A stretch of DNA of 8,829 bases from the NCBI GenBank assembly GCA_003455595.1, contig DMQT01000221.1:1631-10459 (forward strand), given 5' to 3'. Of the stretch, positions 1 through 7,389 are shown one piece after another. Origin of the DNA: Betaproteobacteria bacterium (GTDB lineage: Bacteria > Pseudomonadota > Gammaproteobacteria > Burkholderiales > Sulfuriferulaceae). The notes under the pieces were generated by a model that saw nothing but the letters and a program-made list of their open reading frames with translations, did no database searches and had not been told where the DNA came from. The translations under genes and the position numbers were made by a program. Every line of letters starts with the position of its first letter. Positions within the stretch are counted from its first letter, which is position 1.

Positions 1-40
1 AAGTTTTGCAACGCCGCAGACGCCCGCTGCCTCAAATTTA

Positions 41-178
41 AACCTTGGCACTGCAACCCTTCGGGCTGGGGCCGCTTTGAGCGCATCCCGACGTTGCAAT
101 CCACTTGTTGTGAATGGCACAACCGCGCGTCTTGCGCCTTGGCCTGCGCTCAAACCGACTCCAGCGTATGTCCAAGTT
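41..178. repeat. Long imperfect palindromic element upstream of pheT
   Basis: Pairing arms share one centre near base 115. TTTGAGCGCA at 76-85 is the perfect reverse complement of TGCGCTCAAA at 145-154, TTGTG at 108-112 pairs with CACAA at 118-122, and GCTGG at 65-69 pairs with CCAGC at 161-165. With a small indel the outer ends AACCTTGG (41-48) and CCAAGTT (172-178) also pair. The minus strand is open from ATG at 184 to TAA at 38, 48 codons rich in Arg, Lys, Cys and Ser, matching the element almost exactly. This looks like a dispersed intergenic repeat (MITE- or BIME-like) or a structured RNA rather than a conventional gene. It ends about 10 bases before the weak Shine-Dalgarno of pheT, so it would sit in the leader of any pheS-pheT transcript. 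No second copy occurs in the window, so family membership is inference. Confidence 0.6.
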
Positions 179-199
179 ATTCATTAACGAGTCCTCATC

Positions 200-2557
200 A
201 TGAAATTTTCCGAACGCTGGTTACGCAGTCTGGTCAACCCCGCGCTGGACAGTACTGCGCTGTCACATTTACTCACCATGGCCGGACTCGAAGTCGAAGC
301 GCTGGAACCGGTCGCGGCCGAATTCAATGGGGTGGTCGTGGGGCGGGTGGTGGCGGTTGCGCCGCATCCCGACGCGGATCGTTTGCGCGTGTGTCAGGTC
401 GATGCGGGCGGCGGCGAAACCCTGCAAATCGTGTGTGGCGCACCCAACGTGCATGAAGGCGCACGCGTGCCATGCGCGAAAATCGGCGCGAAGCTGCCGG
501 GGTTTGAAATCAAACATGCCAAGCTGCGCGGCGTGGCGTCGGCTGGCATGCTGTGTTCGGCGCGTGAGCTGGGGCTGAATGACAATATTGACGGCCTGTT
601 GCTGCTGCCAGCCGATGCACCGGTGGGGCTGGATATCCGTGACTATCTGCATCTGGACGACACGCTGTATACCCTCAAGCTCACCCCCAATCGCAGCGAT
701 TGCCTGAGTCTGGCTGGGGTGGCGCGCGAGGTGGCTGCCTTGACTGAAACACCGCTTGATTTGCCACAAATTGCCGCCACACCCGTCACCAGCACGCGCA
801 CGCAGTCGGTCGAAGTGGCCGCGACCAGCGCCTGTCCGCTGTATTGTGGTCGCGTCATCGAGCAGGTCAACGCCACGGCAACGACACCCGACTGGATGCT
901 CGAGCGACTGCTACGCAGCGATGTCCGGCCGATCAGCGCCCTGGTCGATATCACCAATTACGTGCTGCTGGAACTGGGTCAACCGCTGCATGCCTTTGAT
1001 GCGGCCAAGCTCAGCGGTACCGTGCGGGTGCGCATGGCGCAGCCGGCAGAAAATCTGCGCCTGCTGAACGAGCAGGCGGTTGTGTTGGACGACGATATGC
1101 TGGTGATTGCCGACGATACCGGCGCGCAGGCATTGGCGGGCATCTTGGGAGGGGCGGCCAGCGCGGTGGACGACACCACGACCACGGTGTTCCTTGAAGC
1201 GGCGTTCTTTGATCCGGCTGCCATTGCCGGGCGTGCGCGTCGGCTGGGGTTGTCGACCGATGCGTCACACCGCTTCGAGCGCGGCGTGGACTTTGCTGCC
1301 ACGCGCAGCGCGCTGGAACGTGCCAGCCAGCTGATACTGGAAATCTGCGACGGGGCTGCTGGTGCCATCACCGAGATCAGCGGTGCGTTGCCACAACGTC
1401 AGCCCATTGCCCTGCGCCCGGCGCGCGCGAGCAAAGTGCTGGGCATCACGCTGGATGCGCAACACGTGGCGCGATTGCTGTCACGCCTGCATATTTCATT
1501 CAGCGTCGAAGGAGAAAACTTCCGCGTGACGCCTCCGAGTTATCGCTTCGACCTGAGCATTGAAGAAGATCTGATCGAAGAACTGGCACGCTTGTACGGC
1601 TATGACAACATCCCCGCGCAGGCACCGCGCGCGAATCTGACCATGCTGGCGCAGCCAGAACAGCAACGCGATGTCGATGCCTTGCGTGCGCAGCTGGTGG
1701 CGCGAGATTATCAGGAAGTCATCACCTACAGTTTTGTCGATGCTGCCTGGGAAGCCAGCTTCGCGCCCGGCACGCAAGCGGTGGCACTGAAAAACCCGAT
1801 CGCCAGTCAGATGGGCGTAATGCGCTCTACCCTGATGGGCGGCTTGATGGATGTGTTGCGTAGCAACCTGAACCGGCGTCAGGAGCGGGTACGCATTTTC
1901 GAAACCGGGCGTTGTTATCACGCGCTTGCGGATGGCTTCGATCAGCCGCAACGCCTGGCCGGCCTAATCTATGGCGGCGCAGTGGCCGAGCAGTGGGGCA
2001 CGGCTGTGCGTGGCGTGGATTATTTTGACCTGAAAGCCGATGTGGAAGCTTTGTGCTGGCCGCTGTCGGCGCGTTTCGTCAAGGCCGAACATCCTGCGTT
2101 GCACCCCGGCCAGAGCGCTCAGGTGTGGCTGGGTGAGACCTGTCTTGGCTGGCTCGGCGCGTTGCACCCGCGCTTGGTACAGCAATACGACTTGCCGAGC
2201 GCACCAATGTGGTTTGAGTTGGCGCTGGTGCCCTTGTTGGCGCGCCCTGTGCCAAGGCATGCAGCGCAATCGCGGTTACAGCCAGTGCGCCGTGATCTGG
2301 CCGTGGTAGTGGACGCCTCAGTCAATGCGCAAGACCTGCTGGAGGCCATGCAATTGGCTGCCATTCCAGGGCTTGCGGAGCTGGCACTGTTTGATGTATA
2401 TCGCGGCAAAGGTATTGATTCTGATAAAAAAAGTCTTGCTTTCCGGGTGCTGTTGCAAGATACTCAAAAGACATTCACAGACAGCGAAGTAGACGCCGTT
2501 ATGGCGCAACTGACCGAGCTGCTAAAACAAAAATTCAACGCGCAATTACGTTCCTGA
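200..2557 (+). CDS. pheT: Phenylalanyl-tRNA synthetase beta subunit
   Basis: This is the beta chain of the cytoplasmic alpha2-beta2 enzyme that charges tRNA-Phe with phenylalanine using ATP. The 785-residue length is usual for bacterial PheT (about 795 in E. coli). The start is canonical ([18 protein letters not shown]), followed by an EMAP/OB-fold tRNA-binding domain at about 39-148 ([21 protein letters not shown]). The B3/B4 editing region follows ([20 protein letters not shown] near 162, then [21 protein letters not shown]), then the B5 domain around 400-475 ending in [13 protein letters not shown], the catalytic-like core, and a C-terminal ferredoxin-fold anticodon-binding domain at about 690-785 ([12 protein letters not shown]). 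The Shine-Dalgarno is weak (CGAG at 188-191), but the N-terminus fits the family exactly. pheS normally lies just upstream and must be outside the window. ihfA follows 7 bases after the stop. Confidence 0.98.
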   Translation: MKFSERWLRSLVNPALDSTALSHLLTMAGLEVEALEPVAAEFNGVVVGRVVAVAPHPDADRLRVCQVDAGGGETLQIVCGAPNVHEGARVPCAKIGAKLPGFEIKHAKLRGVASAGMLCSARELGLNDNIDGLLLLPADAPVGLDIRDYLHLDDTLYTLKLTPNRSDCLSLAGVAREVAALTETPLDLPQIAATPVTSTRTQSVEVAATSACPLYCGRVIEQVNATATTPDWMLERLLRSDVRPISALVDITNYVLLELGQPLHAFDAAKLSGTVRVRMAQPAENLRLLNEQAVVLDDDMLVIADDTGAQALAGILGGAASAVDDTTTTVFLEAAFFDPAAIAGRARRLGLSTDASHRFERGVDFAATRSALERASQLILEICDGAAGAITEISGALPQRQPIALRPARASKVLGITLDAQHVARLLSRLHISFSVEGENFRVTPPSYRFDLSIEEDLIEELARLYGYDNIPAQAPRANLTMLAQPEQQRDVDALRAQLVARDYQEVITYSFVDAAWEASFAPGTQAVALKNPIASQMGVMRSTLMGGLMDVLRSNLNRRQERVRIFETGRCYHALADGFDQPQRLAGLIYGGAVAEQWGTAVRGVDYFDLKADVEALCWPLSARFVKAEHPALHPGQSAQVWLGETCLGWLGALHPRLVQQYDLPSAPMWFELALVPLLARPVPRHAAQSRLQPVRRDLAVVVDASVNAQDLLEAMQLAAIPGLAELALFDVYRGKGIDSDKKSLAFRVLLQDTQKTFTDSEVDAVMAQLTELLKQKFNAQLRS

Positions 2558-2564
2558 GGTAGAC

Positions 2565-2870
2565 ATGACCCTGACCAAGGCAGAGCTGGCAGACATGCTG
2601 TTTGAAAAAGTCGGACTGAACAAACGCGAAGCCAAAGATATGGTGGAATCGTTTTTTGAAGAAATGCGCATCGCACTAGAAGCTGGAGATACCGTTAAAT
2701 TATCGGGTTTCGGCAACTTTCAGTTGCGTGACAAGCCGCAACGTCCCGGACGCAATCCTAAAACCGGTGAAGAAATGCCCATCACGGCACGCCGTGTTGT
2801 GACGTTTCACGCCAGTCAAAAACTAAAATCCCAGGTAGAAGAAGCCAATGGCGGAACACCAGCCCAATAG
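2565..2870 (+). CDS. ihfA: Integration host factor subunit alpha
   Basis: This is the alpha chain of the IHF heterodimer, a nucleoid protein that binds specific sites and bends DNA sharply, helping transcription, recombination and replication. The 101 residues match the family length. Visible hallmarks are the N-terminal helical dimerisation part ([21 protein letters not shown]), the [13 protein letters not shown] strand, and the minor-groove arm with R63-N64-P65-K-T-G, where P65 corresponds to the intercalating proline. It is called alpha rather than beta or HU because of the MTLTKAELA start and its position directly after pheT, the known pheST-ihfA arrangement. The Shine-Dalgarno TGAGGT (2555-2560) overlaps the pheT stop codon, so translation is probably coupled. 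The C-terminal tail ([10 protein letters not shown]) overlaps the start of the next gene. Confidence 0.97.
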   Translation: MTLTKAELADMLFEKVGLNKREAKDMVESFFEEMRIALEAGDTVKLSGFGNFQLRDKPQRPGRNPKTGEEMPITARRVVTFHASQKLKSQVEEANGGTPAQ

Positions 2871-3222
2871 TGAGCTGCCTCCCATCCCTGCCAAGCGTTA
2901 TTTTACGATAGGCGAGGTGGGCGAGTTATGCGGCGTCAAGCCGCACGTGCTGCGTTATTGGGAACAGGAGTTTACCCAGCTCAAACCGGTCAAACGGCGC
3001 GGTAACCGGCGCTATTACCAGCACCATGAAGTGCTGCTGATCCGGCGCATTCGCGAGTTGTTGTACGAGCAAGGCTTTACCATCAGCGGTGCGCGACATC
3101 GCCTCGACAGCGCCGACATCGCGCCCGCATCTGCAGCAGCTACCGGTTCCGCCGTGGGGGCATTCGGCTGCGCCGAATTGCGTAGCGAAATTGCAGAAAT
3201 CATCGAACTGCTGCGCATCTGA
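2848..3222 (+). CDS. MerR-family transcriptional regulator (unknown signal)
   Basis: A 124-residue DNA-binding protein. The MerR winged helix-turn-helix spans about 18-86 ([21 protein letters not shown], then [22 protein letters not shown] and [15 protein letters not shown]). After it come an Ala-rich linker (90-106) and one short C-terminal helix (108-124), presumably for dimerisation. There is no cysteine-bearing metal-binding loop as in CueR or ZntR, and no large effector domain, so the signal is unknown. The start overlaps the end of ihfA by 23 bases in another frame, with the purine-rich GTAGAAGAAG just upstream as ribosome-binding site. A small MerR-like gene between ihfA and tRNA-Pro is, as I recall, a conserved arrangement in beta- and gammaproteobacteria, but no target is established from sequence. 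Confidence 0.9.
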   Translation: MAEHQPNSELPPIPAKRYFTIGEVGELCGVKPHVLRYWEQEFTQLKPVKRRGNRRYYQHHEVLLIRRIRELLYEQGFTISGARHRLDSADIAPASAAATGSAVGAFGCAELRSEIAEIIELLRI

Positions 3223-3238
3223 ATTTTCTCCAAAGCCT

Positions 3239-3277
3239 TTGTCCATGCCGCAAAGACTCTGTTATAATCGCGCCTTT
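3239..3277 (+). promoter_or_regulatory. Promoter of tRNA-Pro with GC-rich discriminator
   Basis: A perfect -10 hexamer TATAAT lies at 3263-3268. The best -35 match is TTGTCC at 3239-3244 with an 18-bp spacer (or TTTGTC at 3238-3243 with 19 bp). The bases after the -10 box are CGCGCC (3269-3274), a GC-rich discriminator typical of stable-RNA promoters under stringent control. Initiation about 7 bases after the -10 would fall near 3275, only about three bases before the mature tRNA 5' end at 3278. The -10 is seen directly; the exact start site and stringent response are inferred. Confidence 0.8.
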
Positions 3278-3354
<77 letters not shown>

Positions 3355-3423
3355 GAATAAAATCCAGGGTGGGGCTGTTTCGCCTTCCCGGATAGTCGCT
3401 AAAGAGAACCCAAACCGTCCATT

Positions 3424-4167
3424 ATGCGCATCCTGTTGAGCAACGACGACGGTTACTTTGCACCGGGTCTCGCCGTTCTGGCGCACACCTTATCCAGCAT
3501 CGCCGACATTACTGTCGTGGCGCCCGAGCGTGATCGTAGCGGCGCCAGCAATTCCCTCACATTAGACCGCCCGTTGATGCTGCGCCAGGCGCATTCCGGC
3601 TTCTATTACGTCAATGGCACGCCGACTGATTGCGTGCACCTGGCAGTCACCGGCATGCTTGATCATCTGCCGGACATGGTCATTTCCGGCATTAATCACG
3701 GCGCGAATATGGGCGACGACACCATTTACTCCGGTACGGTAGCCGCAGCGACCGAGGGGTTTTTGCTCGGTGTGCCGTCGATTGCGGTGTCGTTGGCGAG
3801 TTTCTCGGAGGGTAATTTCGAGTGTGCCGCGCAGGTTGTGCTGAATCTGGTGCAACGTGTCATGGCGCAGCCATTTAGCGCGCCGATGCTGCTCAACGTC
3901 AATGTGCCGGATATTCCTTACGCGGCTTTGCAGGGCACCGAAATTACCCGTCTGGGGCGGCGTCACAAGGCCGAGCCGGTGGTGAAATCGACCAACCCGC
4001 GCGGCCAGACGGTGTACTGGGTGGGTGCGGCAGGCTCGGCGCAGGATGCCGGCGAGGGCACCGATTTCAGTGCGGTTGCAAGACAGCGCGTGTCGATCAC
4101 GCCGTTGCAGATGGATCTGACGCAGTTCAGCCAGCTGGCACCACTGCGCGACTGGTGGCAGGCATGA
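3424..4167 (+). CDS. surE: 5'/3'-nucleotidase SurE
   Basis: SurE is a metal-dependent phosphatase that hydrolyses nucleoside 5'- and 3'-monophosphates and short polyphosphates; it is linked to stationary-phase survival. The 247 residues match the family. The N-terminus [10 protein letters not shown] holds the acidic metal pair D8-D9; S39 (in [15 protein letters not shown]) and N91 (in [22 protein letters not shown]) complete the usual metal site. The family end [12 protein letters not shown] is present. The ATG is fixed by the canonical start, although the nearest purine-rich stretch (AAAGAGA, 3401-3407) is rather far, so the ribosome-binding site is weak. No separate promoter is evident between tRNA-Pro and surE, so read-through from the tRNA promoter is possible. 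The stop overlaps the pcm start (ATGA). Confidence 0.97.
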   Translation: MRILLSNDDGYFAPGLAVLAHTLSSIADITVVAPERDRSGASNSLTLDRPLMLRQAHSGFYYVNGTPTDCVHLAVTGMLDHLPDMVISGINHGANMGDDTIYSGTVAAATEGFLLGVPSIAVSLASFSEGNFECAAQVVLNLVQRVMAQPFSAPMLLNVNVPDIPYAALQGTEITRLGRRHKAEPVVKSTNPRGQTVYWVGAAGSAQDAGEGTDFSAVARQRVSITPLQMDLTQFSQLAPLRDWWQA

Positions 4168-4826
4168 ATCAGACCAAACACCGCGGTATCGGCATGACCT
4201 CGGAGCGCACCCGTACGCGCATGGTCGAGCGTCTGCGCGAGCAGGGGATACGCGATAGCAGCGTGCTCGCCGCCATGGGGCGGGTGCCACGCCATATTTT
4301 TGTCGATGAAGCGCTGTCGATCCGTGCCTATGAAGACACGGCGCTGCCGATCGGCTTCGGCCAGACCATTTCCAATCCCTATATCGTGGCGCGCATGATC
4401 GAAGTGCTACGCAATGGCCATGATATGCAGAAGGTGCTGGAAATCGGCACCGGTTGCGGCTATCAGGCTGCCGTGCTGGCCAAATTGGCGCGCGAAGTCT
4501 ATTCCATCGAGCGCATCGCCACGCTGATTGGGCGCGCTCGACGCCATATACGTGAATTGCGTATCGGCAATATCAAACTTAAACACGGTGATGGTAACCT
4601 CGGGCTGGAGGAAGTCGCGCCGTTTGACGGCATCATTCTCGCCGCCGCCACGCCACACCCACCGCAGGCCTTGCTGCATCAACTGGCGCTCGGCGGGCGC
4701 ATGGTGCTGCCGCGTGGTAGCGGCAGCGAGCAATGGCTGGTGTTGATTGAGCGCAATGAAGAAGGTTTTGAAGAAAGCGTGCTGGAAATGGTACATTTTG
4801 TGCCTTTGTTACCCGGTGTGAGTTAG
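4164..4826 (+). CDS. pcm: Protein-L-isoaspartate O-methyltransferase
   Basis: This enzyme uses S-adenosylmethionine to methylate isoaspartyl residues formed by ageing of Asn/Asp, starting their repair. From the chosen ATG it has 220 residues. Visible motifs are [11 protein letters not shown] (40-50), the catalytic-region [19 protein letters not shown] (60-78), SAM motif [12 protein letters not shown] (91-101), the acidic end of strand 2 in YSIER, HGDG (141-144) and [12 protein letters not shown] (153-164), then the RMVLPRG strand. The start ATG at 4164 overlaps the surE stop as ATGA, with GGTGG/AGG just upstream. GTG at 4155 and ATG at 4194 ([10 protein letters not shown]) are in-frame alternatives; 4194 would fit the shorter N-terminus of many homologues. 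Linkage with surE, nlpD and rpoS is the classic proteobacterial arrangement. Confidence 0.96.
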   Translation: MNQTKHRGIGMTSERTRTRMVERLREQGIRDSSVLAAMGRVPRHIFVDEALSIRAYEDTALPIGFGQTISNPYIVARMIEVLRNGHDMQKVLEIGTGCGYQAAVLAKLAREVYSIERIATLIGRARRHIRELRIGNIKLKHGDGNLGLEEVAPFDGIILAAATPHPPQALLHQLALGGRMVLPRGSGSEQWLVLIERNEEGFEESVLEMVHFVPLLPGVS

Positions 4827-4829
4827 CGC

Positions 4830-5807
4830 ATGAAATTCTGGTGGATGACTGGTTTGATCGCCTTGCTGGCGGGGTGCGCCACACAGGACGGCGCGCCGGT
4901 GGTTGACCGTGCCCAGTCTGGTGCCATTACAAGACCAGCCGCTCGCGTTGCAGCATCAAATATCGCCTTGGGCGCGACGCACACGGTCAAGAAAGGCGAT
5001 ACCCTGTACGGCATCGCTCTGGATGCGGGGCTGGACTACCGTGAACTGGCGAGCTGGAATGGCCTGGGCGACAGCAACGTTATTCGTGTTGGTCAGGTGC
5101 TGCGCCTGACTGCCCCGACCGTGCCTGCAGCAGAATCCATCAGCGCTGGCAAGCCGGTGGCAGACGATGCGGTCCAGACTGCACCGCTGGTTTCCGCACC
5201 GGCCGTTCAGGCCACGCCGATTGCCGGTGGCGCAGTCCTGGTGCTGCCAAAAGCCATCAAGCTGCCGTATTCGGAAGACAACTTGGCGCGGGTCGCGCGT
5301 GGCGCTTTGCAGCCGCCTAAACCCGAGACGCCATCCGCAGTCAGTGTGATGACCCCAACGACGTCGGTTAAATCGAGCGAGAGCAATGACAAAGCGGTGA
5401 CCGACGACACGGCTAAAACTGCTGATAACGGCGGCATCGAATGGCTGTGGCCCACGCAAGGGCGCGTACTGAGTGGGTTTAACGAAGCCAGCAGCAGCAA
5501 GGGGCTGGATATTGCGGGTAAAGCCGGTCAGCCCATTTATGCTGCTGCAGCGGGCAAGGTGGTGTATAGCGGCAGCGGTTTGCGCGGCTATGGCAAGTTG
5601 GTGATTGTCAAACATAACACCAGCTACCTGAGCGCCTATGCACACAATCAGCAAATATTGGTGAAAGAAGGCCAGAGTGTGACGCGCGGACAGAAAATTG
5701 CATTGATGGGCGATAGCGACGCCGATCAGGTCAAGTTGCACTTTGAAATTCGATTGATGGGCAAACCGGTTGATCCGTTGAAGTACCTTCCAGAGGTGCA
5801 AAAGTGA
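4830..5807 (+). CDS. nlpD: Murein hydrolase activator NlpD (LysM/M23 lipoprotein)
   Basis: An envelope lipoprotein that activates the N-acetylmuramoyl-L-alanine amidase AmiC at division sites. The N-terminus is a lipoprotein signal with lipobox L13-A14-G15-C16, so C16 should be lipidated. A LysM peptidoglycan-binding domain covers about 51-94 (HTVKKGDTLYGIA ... NVIRVGQVLRL). A Pro/Ala/Thr-rich linker (95-200) leads to an M23/LytM domain at about 203-320. Two of the usual zinc ligands are replaced: S223 stands in the HxxxD position (S-K-G-L-D227), and K302 replaces the first His of HxH (K-L-H304). This degenerate site is typical of NlpD/EnvC regulators, not active endopeptidases. The gene starts 3 bases after pcm, without a strong Shine-Dalgarno, and ends inside the rpoS start codon. 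Confidence 0.95.
   Translation: MKFWWMTGLIALLAGCATQDGAPVVDRAQSGAITRPAARVAASNIALGATHTVKKGDTLYGIALDAGLDYRELASWNGLGDSNVIRVGQVLRLTAPTVPAAESISAGKPVADDAVQTAPLVSAPAVQATPIAGGAVLVLPKAIKLPYSEDNLARVARGALQPPKPETPSAVSVMTPTTSVKSSESNDKAVTDDTAKTADNGGIEWLWPTQGRVLSGFNEASSSKGLDIAGKAGQPIYAAAAGKVVYSGSGLRGYGKLVIVKHNTSYLSAYAHNQQILVKEGQSVTRGQKIALMGDSDADQVKLHFEIRLMGKPVDPLKYLPEVQK
5792..5798 (+). promoter_or_regulatory. Shine-Dalgarno of rpoS inside the nlpD 3' end
   Basis: AGAGGTG lies five bases before GTG 5804 and eleven bases before the in-frame ATG 5810. The spacing favours GTG 5804 as the rpoS start. The site is within the last codons of nlpD, so ribosomes finishing nlpD pass directly over it, which suggests translational coupling. 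Confidence 0.7.
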
Positions 5808-6736
5808 ATATGCACGACGATAATGACGCAGAAGACTTTGCGGCGATTCCGGAAGAAAAGCCGCATGCCGACGTGTCGGATGGCGATAGCGTATTCAACG
5901 ATGAGGTGCATACTGACGTCACCCAGATGTACCTGAATGAAATCGGCCATAACGCCCTGCTCAGTCCGAGCGAGGAGCGGCGGCTGGCGGAACTGACCAA
6001 AGCCGGGGATTTTCCTGCCCGGCAAAAAATGATCGAACACAACCTGCGGCTGGTGGTGAATATCGCCAAGCACTACGCCAACCGTGGTATGGCGCTGCTG
6101 GATCTGATCGAAGAGGGCAACCTCGGCCTGATGCACGCGCTGGACAAGTTCGAGCCCGAACGCGGTTTTCGCTTCTCGACCTACGCGACCTGGTGGATAC
6201 GCCAGAACATCGAGCGTGCCATCATGAACCAGTCGCGCACCATCCGTCTGCCGGTGCACGTCATCAAGGAACTTAACGTCATTCTGCGGGCGCGGCGCCA
6301 CCTCGAGAGTCATGGCGTGAGCGACCCGGGCGATGAAGACATCGCACATCTGACTGGTTTCAGCGTAGAAGAAGTGCGCCGCATGCTGCGCCTGAACGAC
6401 CGTGTGGCGTCGCTCGACGCACCGCTGGATATCGACCCCAACCTGTCGATCGGCGAAGCCATTGCCGATGAAAACTGCGAATTGCCGGAAGACTTGTTGG
6501 AGCACGCTGAGACCGAAGCTTTCGTGCGTTCCTGGCTGGATGATCTGAACGACAAGCAACGCTGGGTCATCGAGCGCCGTTTCGGACTGGGCGGGAATGA
6601 TATCCATACCCTTGAACAACTTGCCGAAAACCTGGAAGTGACGCGCGAGCGCGTGCGTCAGATACAGATGGAAGCCCTGCACCAGTTACGCCGCATGCTC
6701 AAACGTAACGGCGTGCGTAAAGACAGCCTGCTGTGA
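5804..6736 (+). CDS. rpoS: RNA polymerase sigma factor RpoS (sigma-38)
   Basis: This is the general stress and stationary-phase sigma factor, which directs core RNA polymerase to stress promoters. Its 310 residues contain an acidic N-terminal part, region 1.2 (DVTQMYLNEIGHNALLSPSEE, 38-58), region 2 (MIEHNLRLVVNIAKHYANRG through GFRFSTYATWWIRQNIERAI, 76-140), region 3 from about 145 (SRTIRLPVHVIKELN), and region 4 at about 240-300 with the helix-turn-helix TLEQLAENLEVTRERVRQIQ. It is called RpoS rather than RpoD because it is short, lacks region 1.1, and follows nlpD. K155, E156 and V159 match the E. coli K173/E174/V177 positions recognised by the adaptor RssB. The GTG start overlaps the nlpD stop (GTGA), with Shine-Dalgarno AGAGGTG five bases upstream; ATG 5810 is an alternative. 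Confidence 0.97.
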   Translation: MNMHDDNDAEDFAAIPEEKPHADVSDGDSVFNDEVHTDVTQMYLNEIGHNALLSPSEERRLAELTKAGDFPARQKMIEHNLRLVVNIAKHYANRGMALLDLIEEGNLGLMHALDKFEPERGFRFSTYATWWIRQNIERAIMNQSRTIRLPVHVIKELNVILRARRHLESHGVSDPGDEDIAHLTGFSVEEVRRMLRLNDRVASLDAPLDIDPNLSIGEAIADENCELPEDLLEHAETEAFVRSWLDDLNDKQRWVIERRFGLGGNDIHTLEQLAENLEVTRERVRQIQMEALHQLRRMLKRNGVRKDSLL

Positions 6737-7389
6737 TGCTCGACTGGCAGCGCATTGACAGTGTGTTCCTCGACATGGATGGCACACTGCTGGATCTGTA
6801 TTTCGACAATTATTTCTGGCGCCAGTACGTGCCGCAACGCTATGCCGAAGCCCGTGGCATGGGGCTGGATGCTGCCCACGCCGATCTCGGCCAGCGTTAT
6901 CAACGCCACTTGGGCACCCTGCAATGGTATTGCGTGGACTTCTGGAGCGGTGAATTACAGCTCGACATTGCCGCGCTGAAACACGAAGTACAGCACCTGA
7001 TTGCGGTGCATCCCCACGTGCCGGCGTTTTTGCAGGCAGCGCGCGCGGAGGGCAAGCGTGTCACCCTGGTCACCAATGCGCACCATAAAAGCCTGACGCT
7101 GAAAATGCAGCGCACCGGGCTGGACGTGCATTTTGACGCGCTGATTACCTCGCACCAGATCGGGCTGGCCAAAGAACATCCGGCGTTCTGGGGCAAGCTG
7201 CAAGCCGTTGAAGCGTTCGATCCGGCACGCACCGTGCTGGTGGACGACAGCCTGCCGGTATTGCGCTCAGCGCAGGCGTATGGGATCGCCCAACTGGTGG
7301 CGGTGTATCAGCCGGATACGCGCGAGGCACGCAAAGACATGGAAGAATTTCAGGGCATAGACAGTTTTCTGCAGATCATGCCGGGTTGA
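6736..7389 (+). CDS. yrfG: HAD-family hydrolase, YrfG-like GMP/IMP nucleotidase
   Basis: A 217-residue haloacid-dehalogenase-type phosphatase resembling E. coli YrfG (about 222 residues), a nucleotidase acting on GMP and IMP. Motif I is FLDMDGTLLD with nucleophile D13 and acid/base D15, motif II is LVTNAH (T113), motif III is probably K146 in GLAKEHP, and motif IV is VLVDDSLPVL with D170-D171. A helical cap lies between motifs I and II (about 20-95). The family assignment is firm; substrate preference is inferred from overall similarity, including RIDSVFLDMDGTLLDL and the WYCVDFWS stretch. ATG 6736 overlaps the rpoS stop (TGATG), so it is probably translated by coupling; GTG 6733 is an in-frame alternative adding one residue. 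Its 3' end overlaps the convergent Mth938-type gene by 14 bases. Confidence 0.88.
   Translation: MLDWQRIDSVFLDMDGTLLDLYFDNYFWRQYVPQRYAEARGMGLDAAHADLGQRYQRHLGTLQWYCVDFWSGELQLDIAALKHEVQHLIAVHPHVPAFLQAARAEGKRVTLVTNAHHKSLTLKMQRTGLDVHFDALITSHQIGLAKEHPAFWGKLQAVEAFDPARTVLVDDSLPVLRSAQAYGIAQLVAVYQPDTREARKDMEEFQGIDSFLQIMPG

Noticed and set aside
1..187. Possible C-terminal end of pheS or another gene on the plus strand at the left edge
   Set aside because: Two plus frames are open here, but neither shows the conserved PheS C-terminus (LRFL-QF type) or any family motif; they are rich in Ala, Arg and Ser, as expected from reading through a GC-rich palindrome.
94..456. Open plus frame of 120 codons overlapping the start of pheT
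   Set aside because: It overlaps the well-supported pheT in another frame, starts at TTG, and shows low-complexity Gly/Arg composition; it is a shadow of high GC.
3367..3389. Hairpin GGGTGGGGC/GCCTTCCC after tRNA-Pro as an intrinsic terminator
   Set aside because: The stem has a mismatch and a bulge and is not followed by a T-run, so it cannot be called a terminator; it may be a weak structure in the surE leader.
3562..4290. Minus-strand 242-codon open frame opposite surE/pcm
   Set aside because: It is antisense to two clearly conserved genes and rich in His, Arg and Ala with no recognisable motif.
4903..4931. Candidate rpoS promoter inside nlpD (TTGACC at 4903-4908)
   Set aside because: The -35-like hexamer is good, but no acceptable -10 box lies at the right distance, so an internal promoter there is unsupported.
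4956..6682. Minus-strand open frames of 281 and 318 codons opposite nlpD and rpoS
   Set aside because: Both are mirror frames of strongly conserved genes and show no domain signature or convincing ribosome-binding site.
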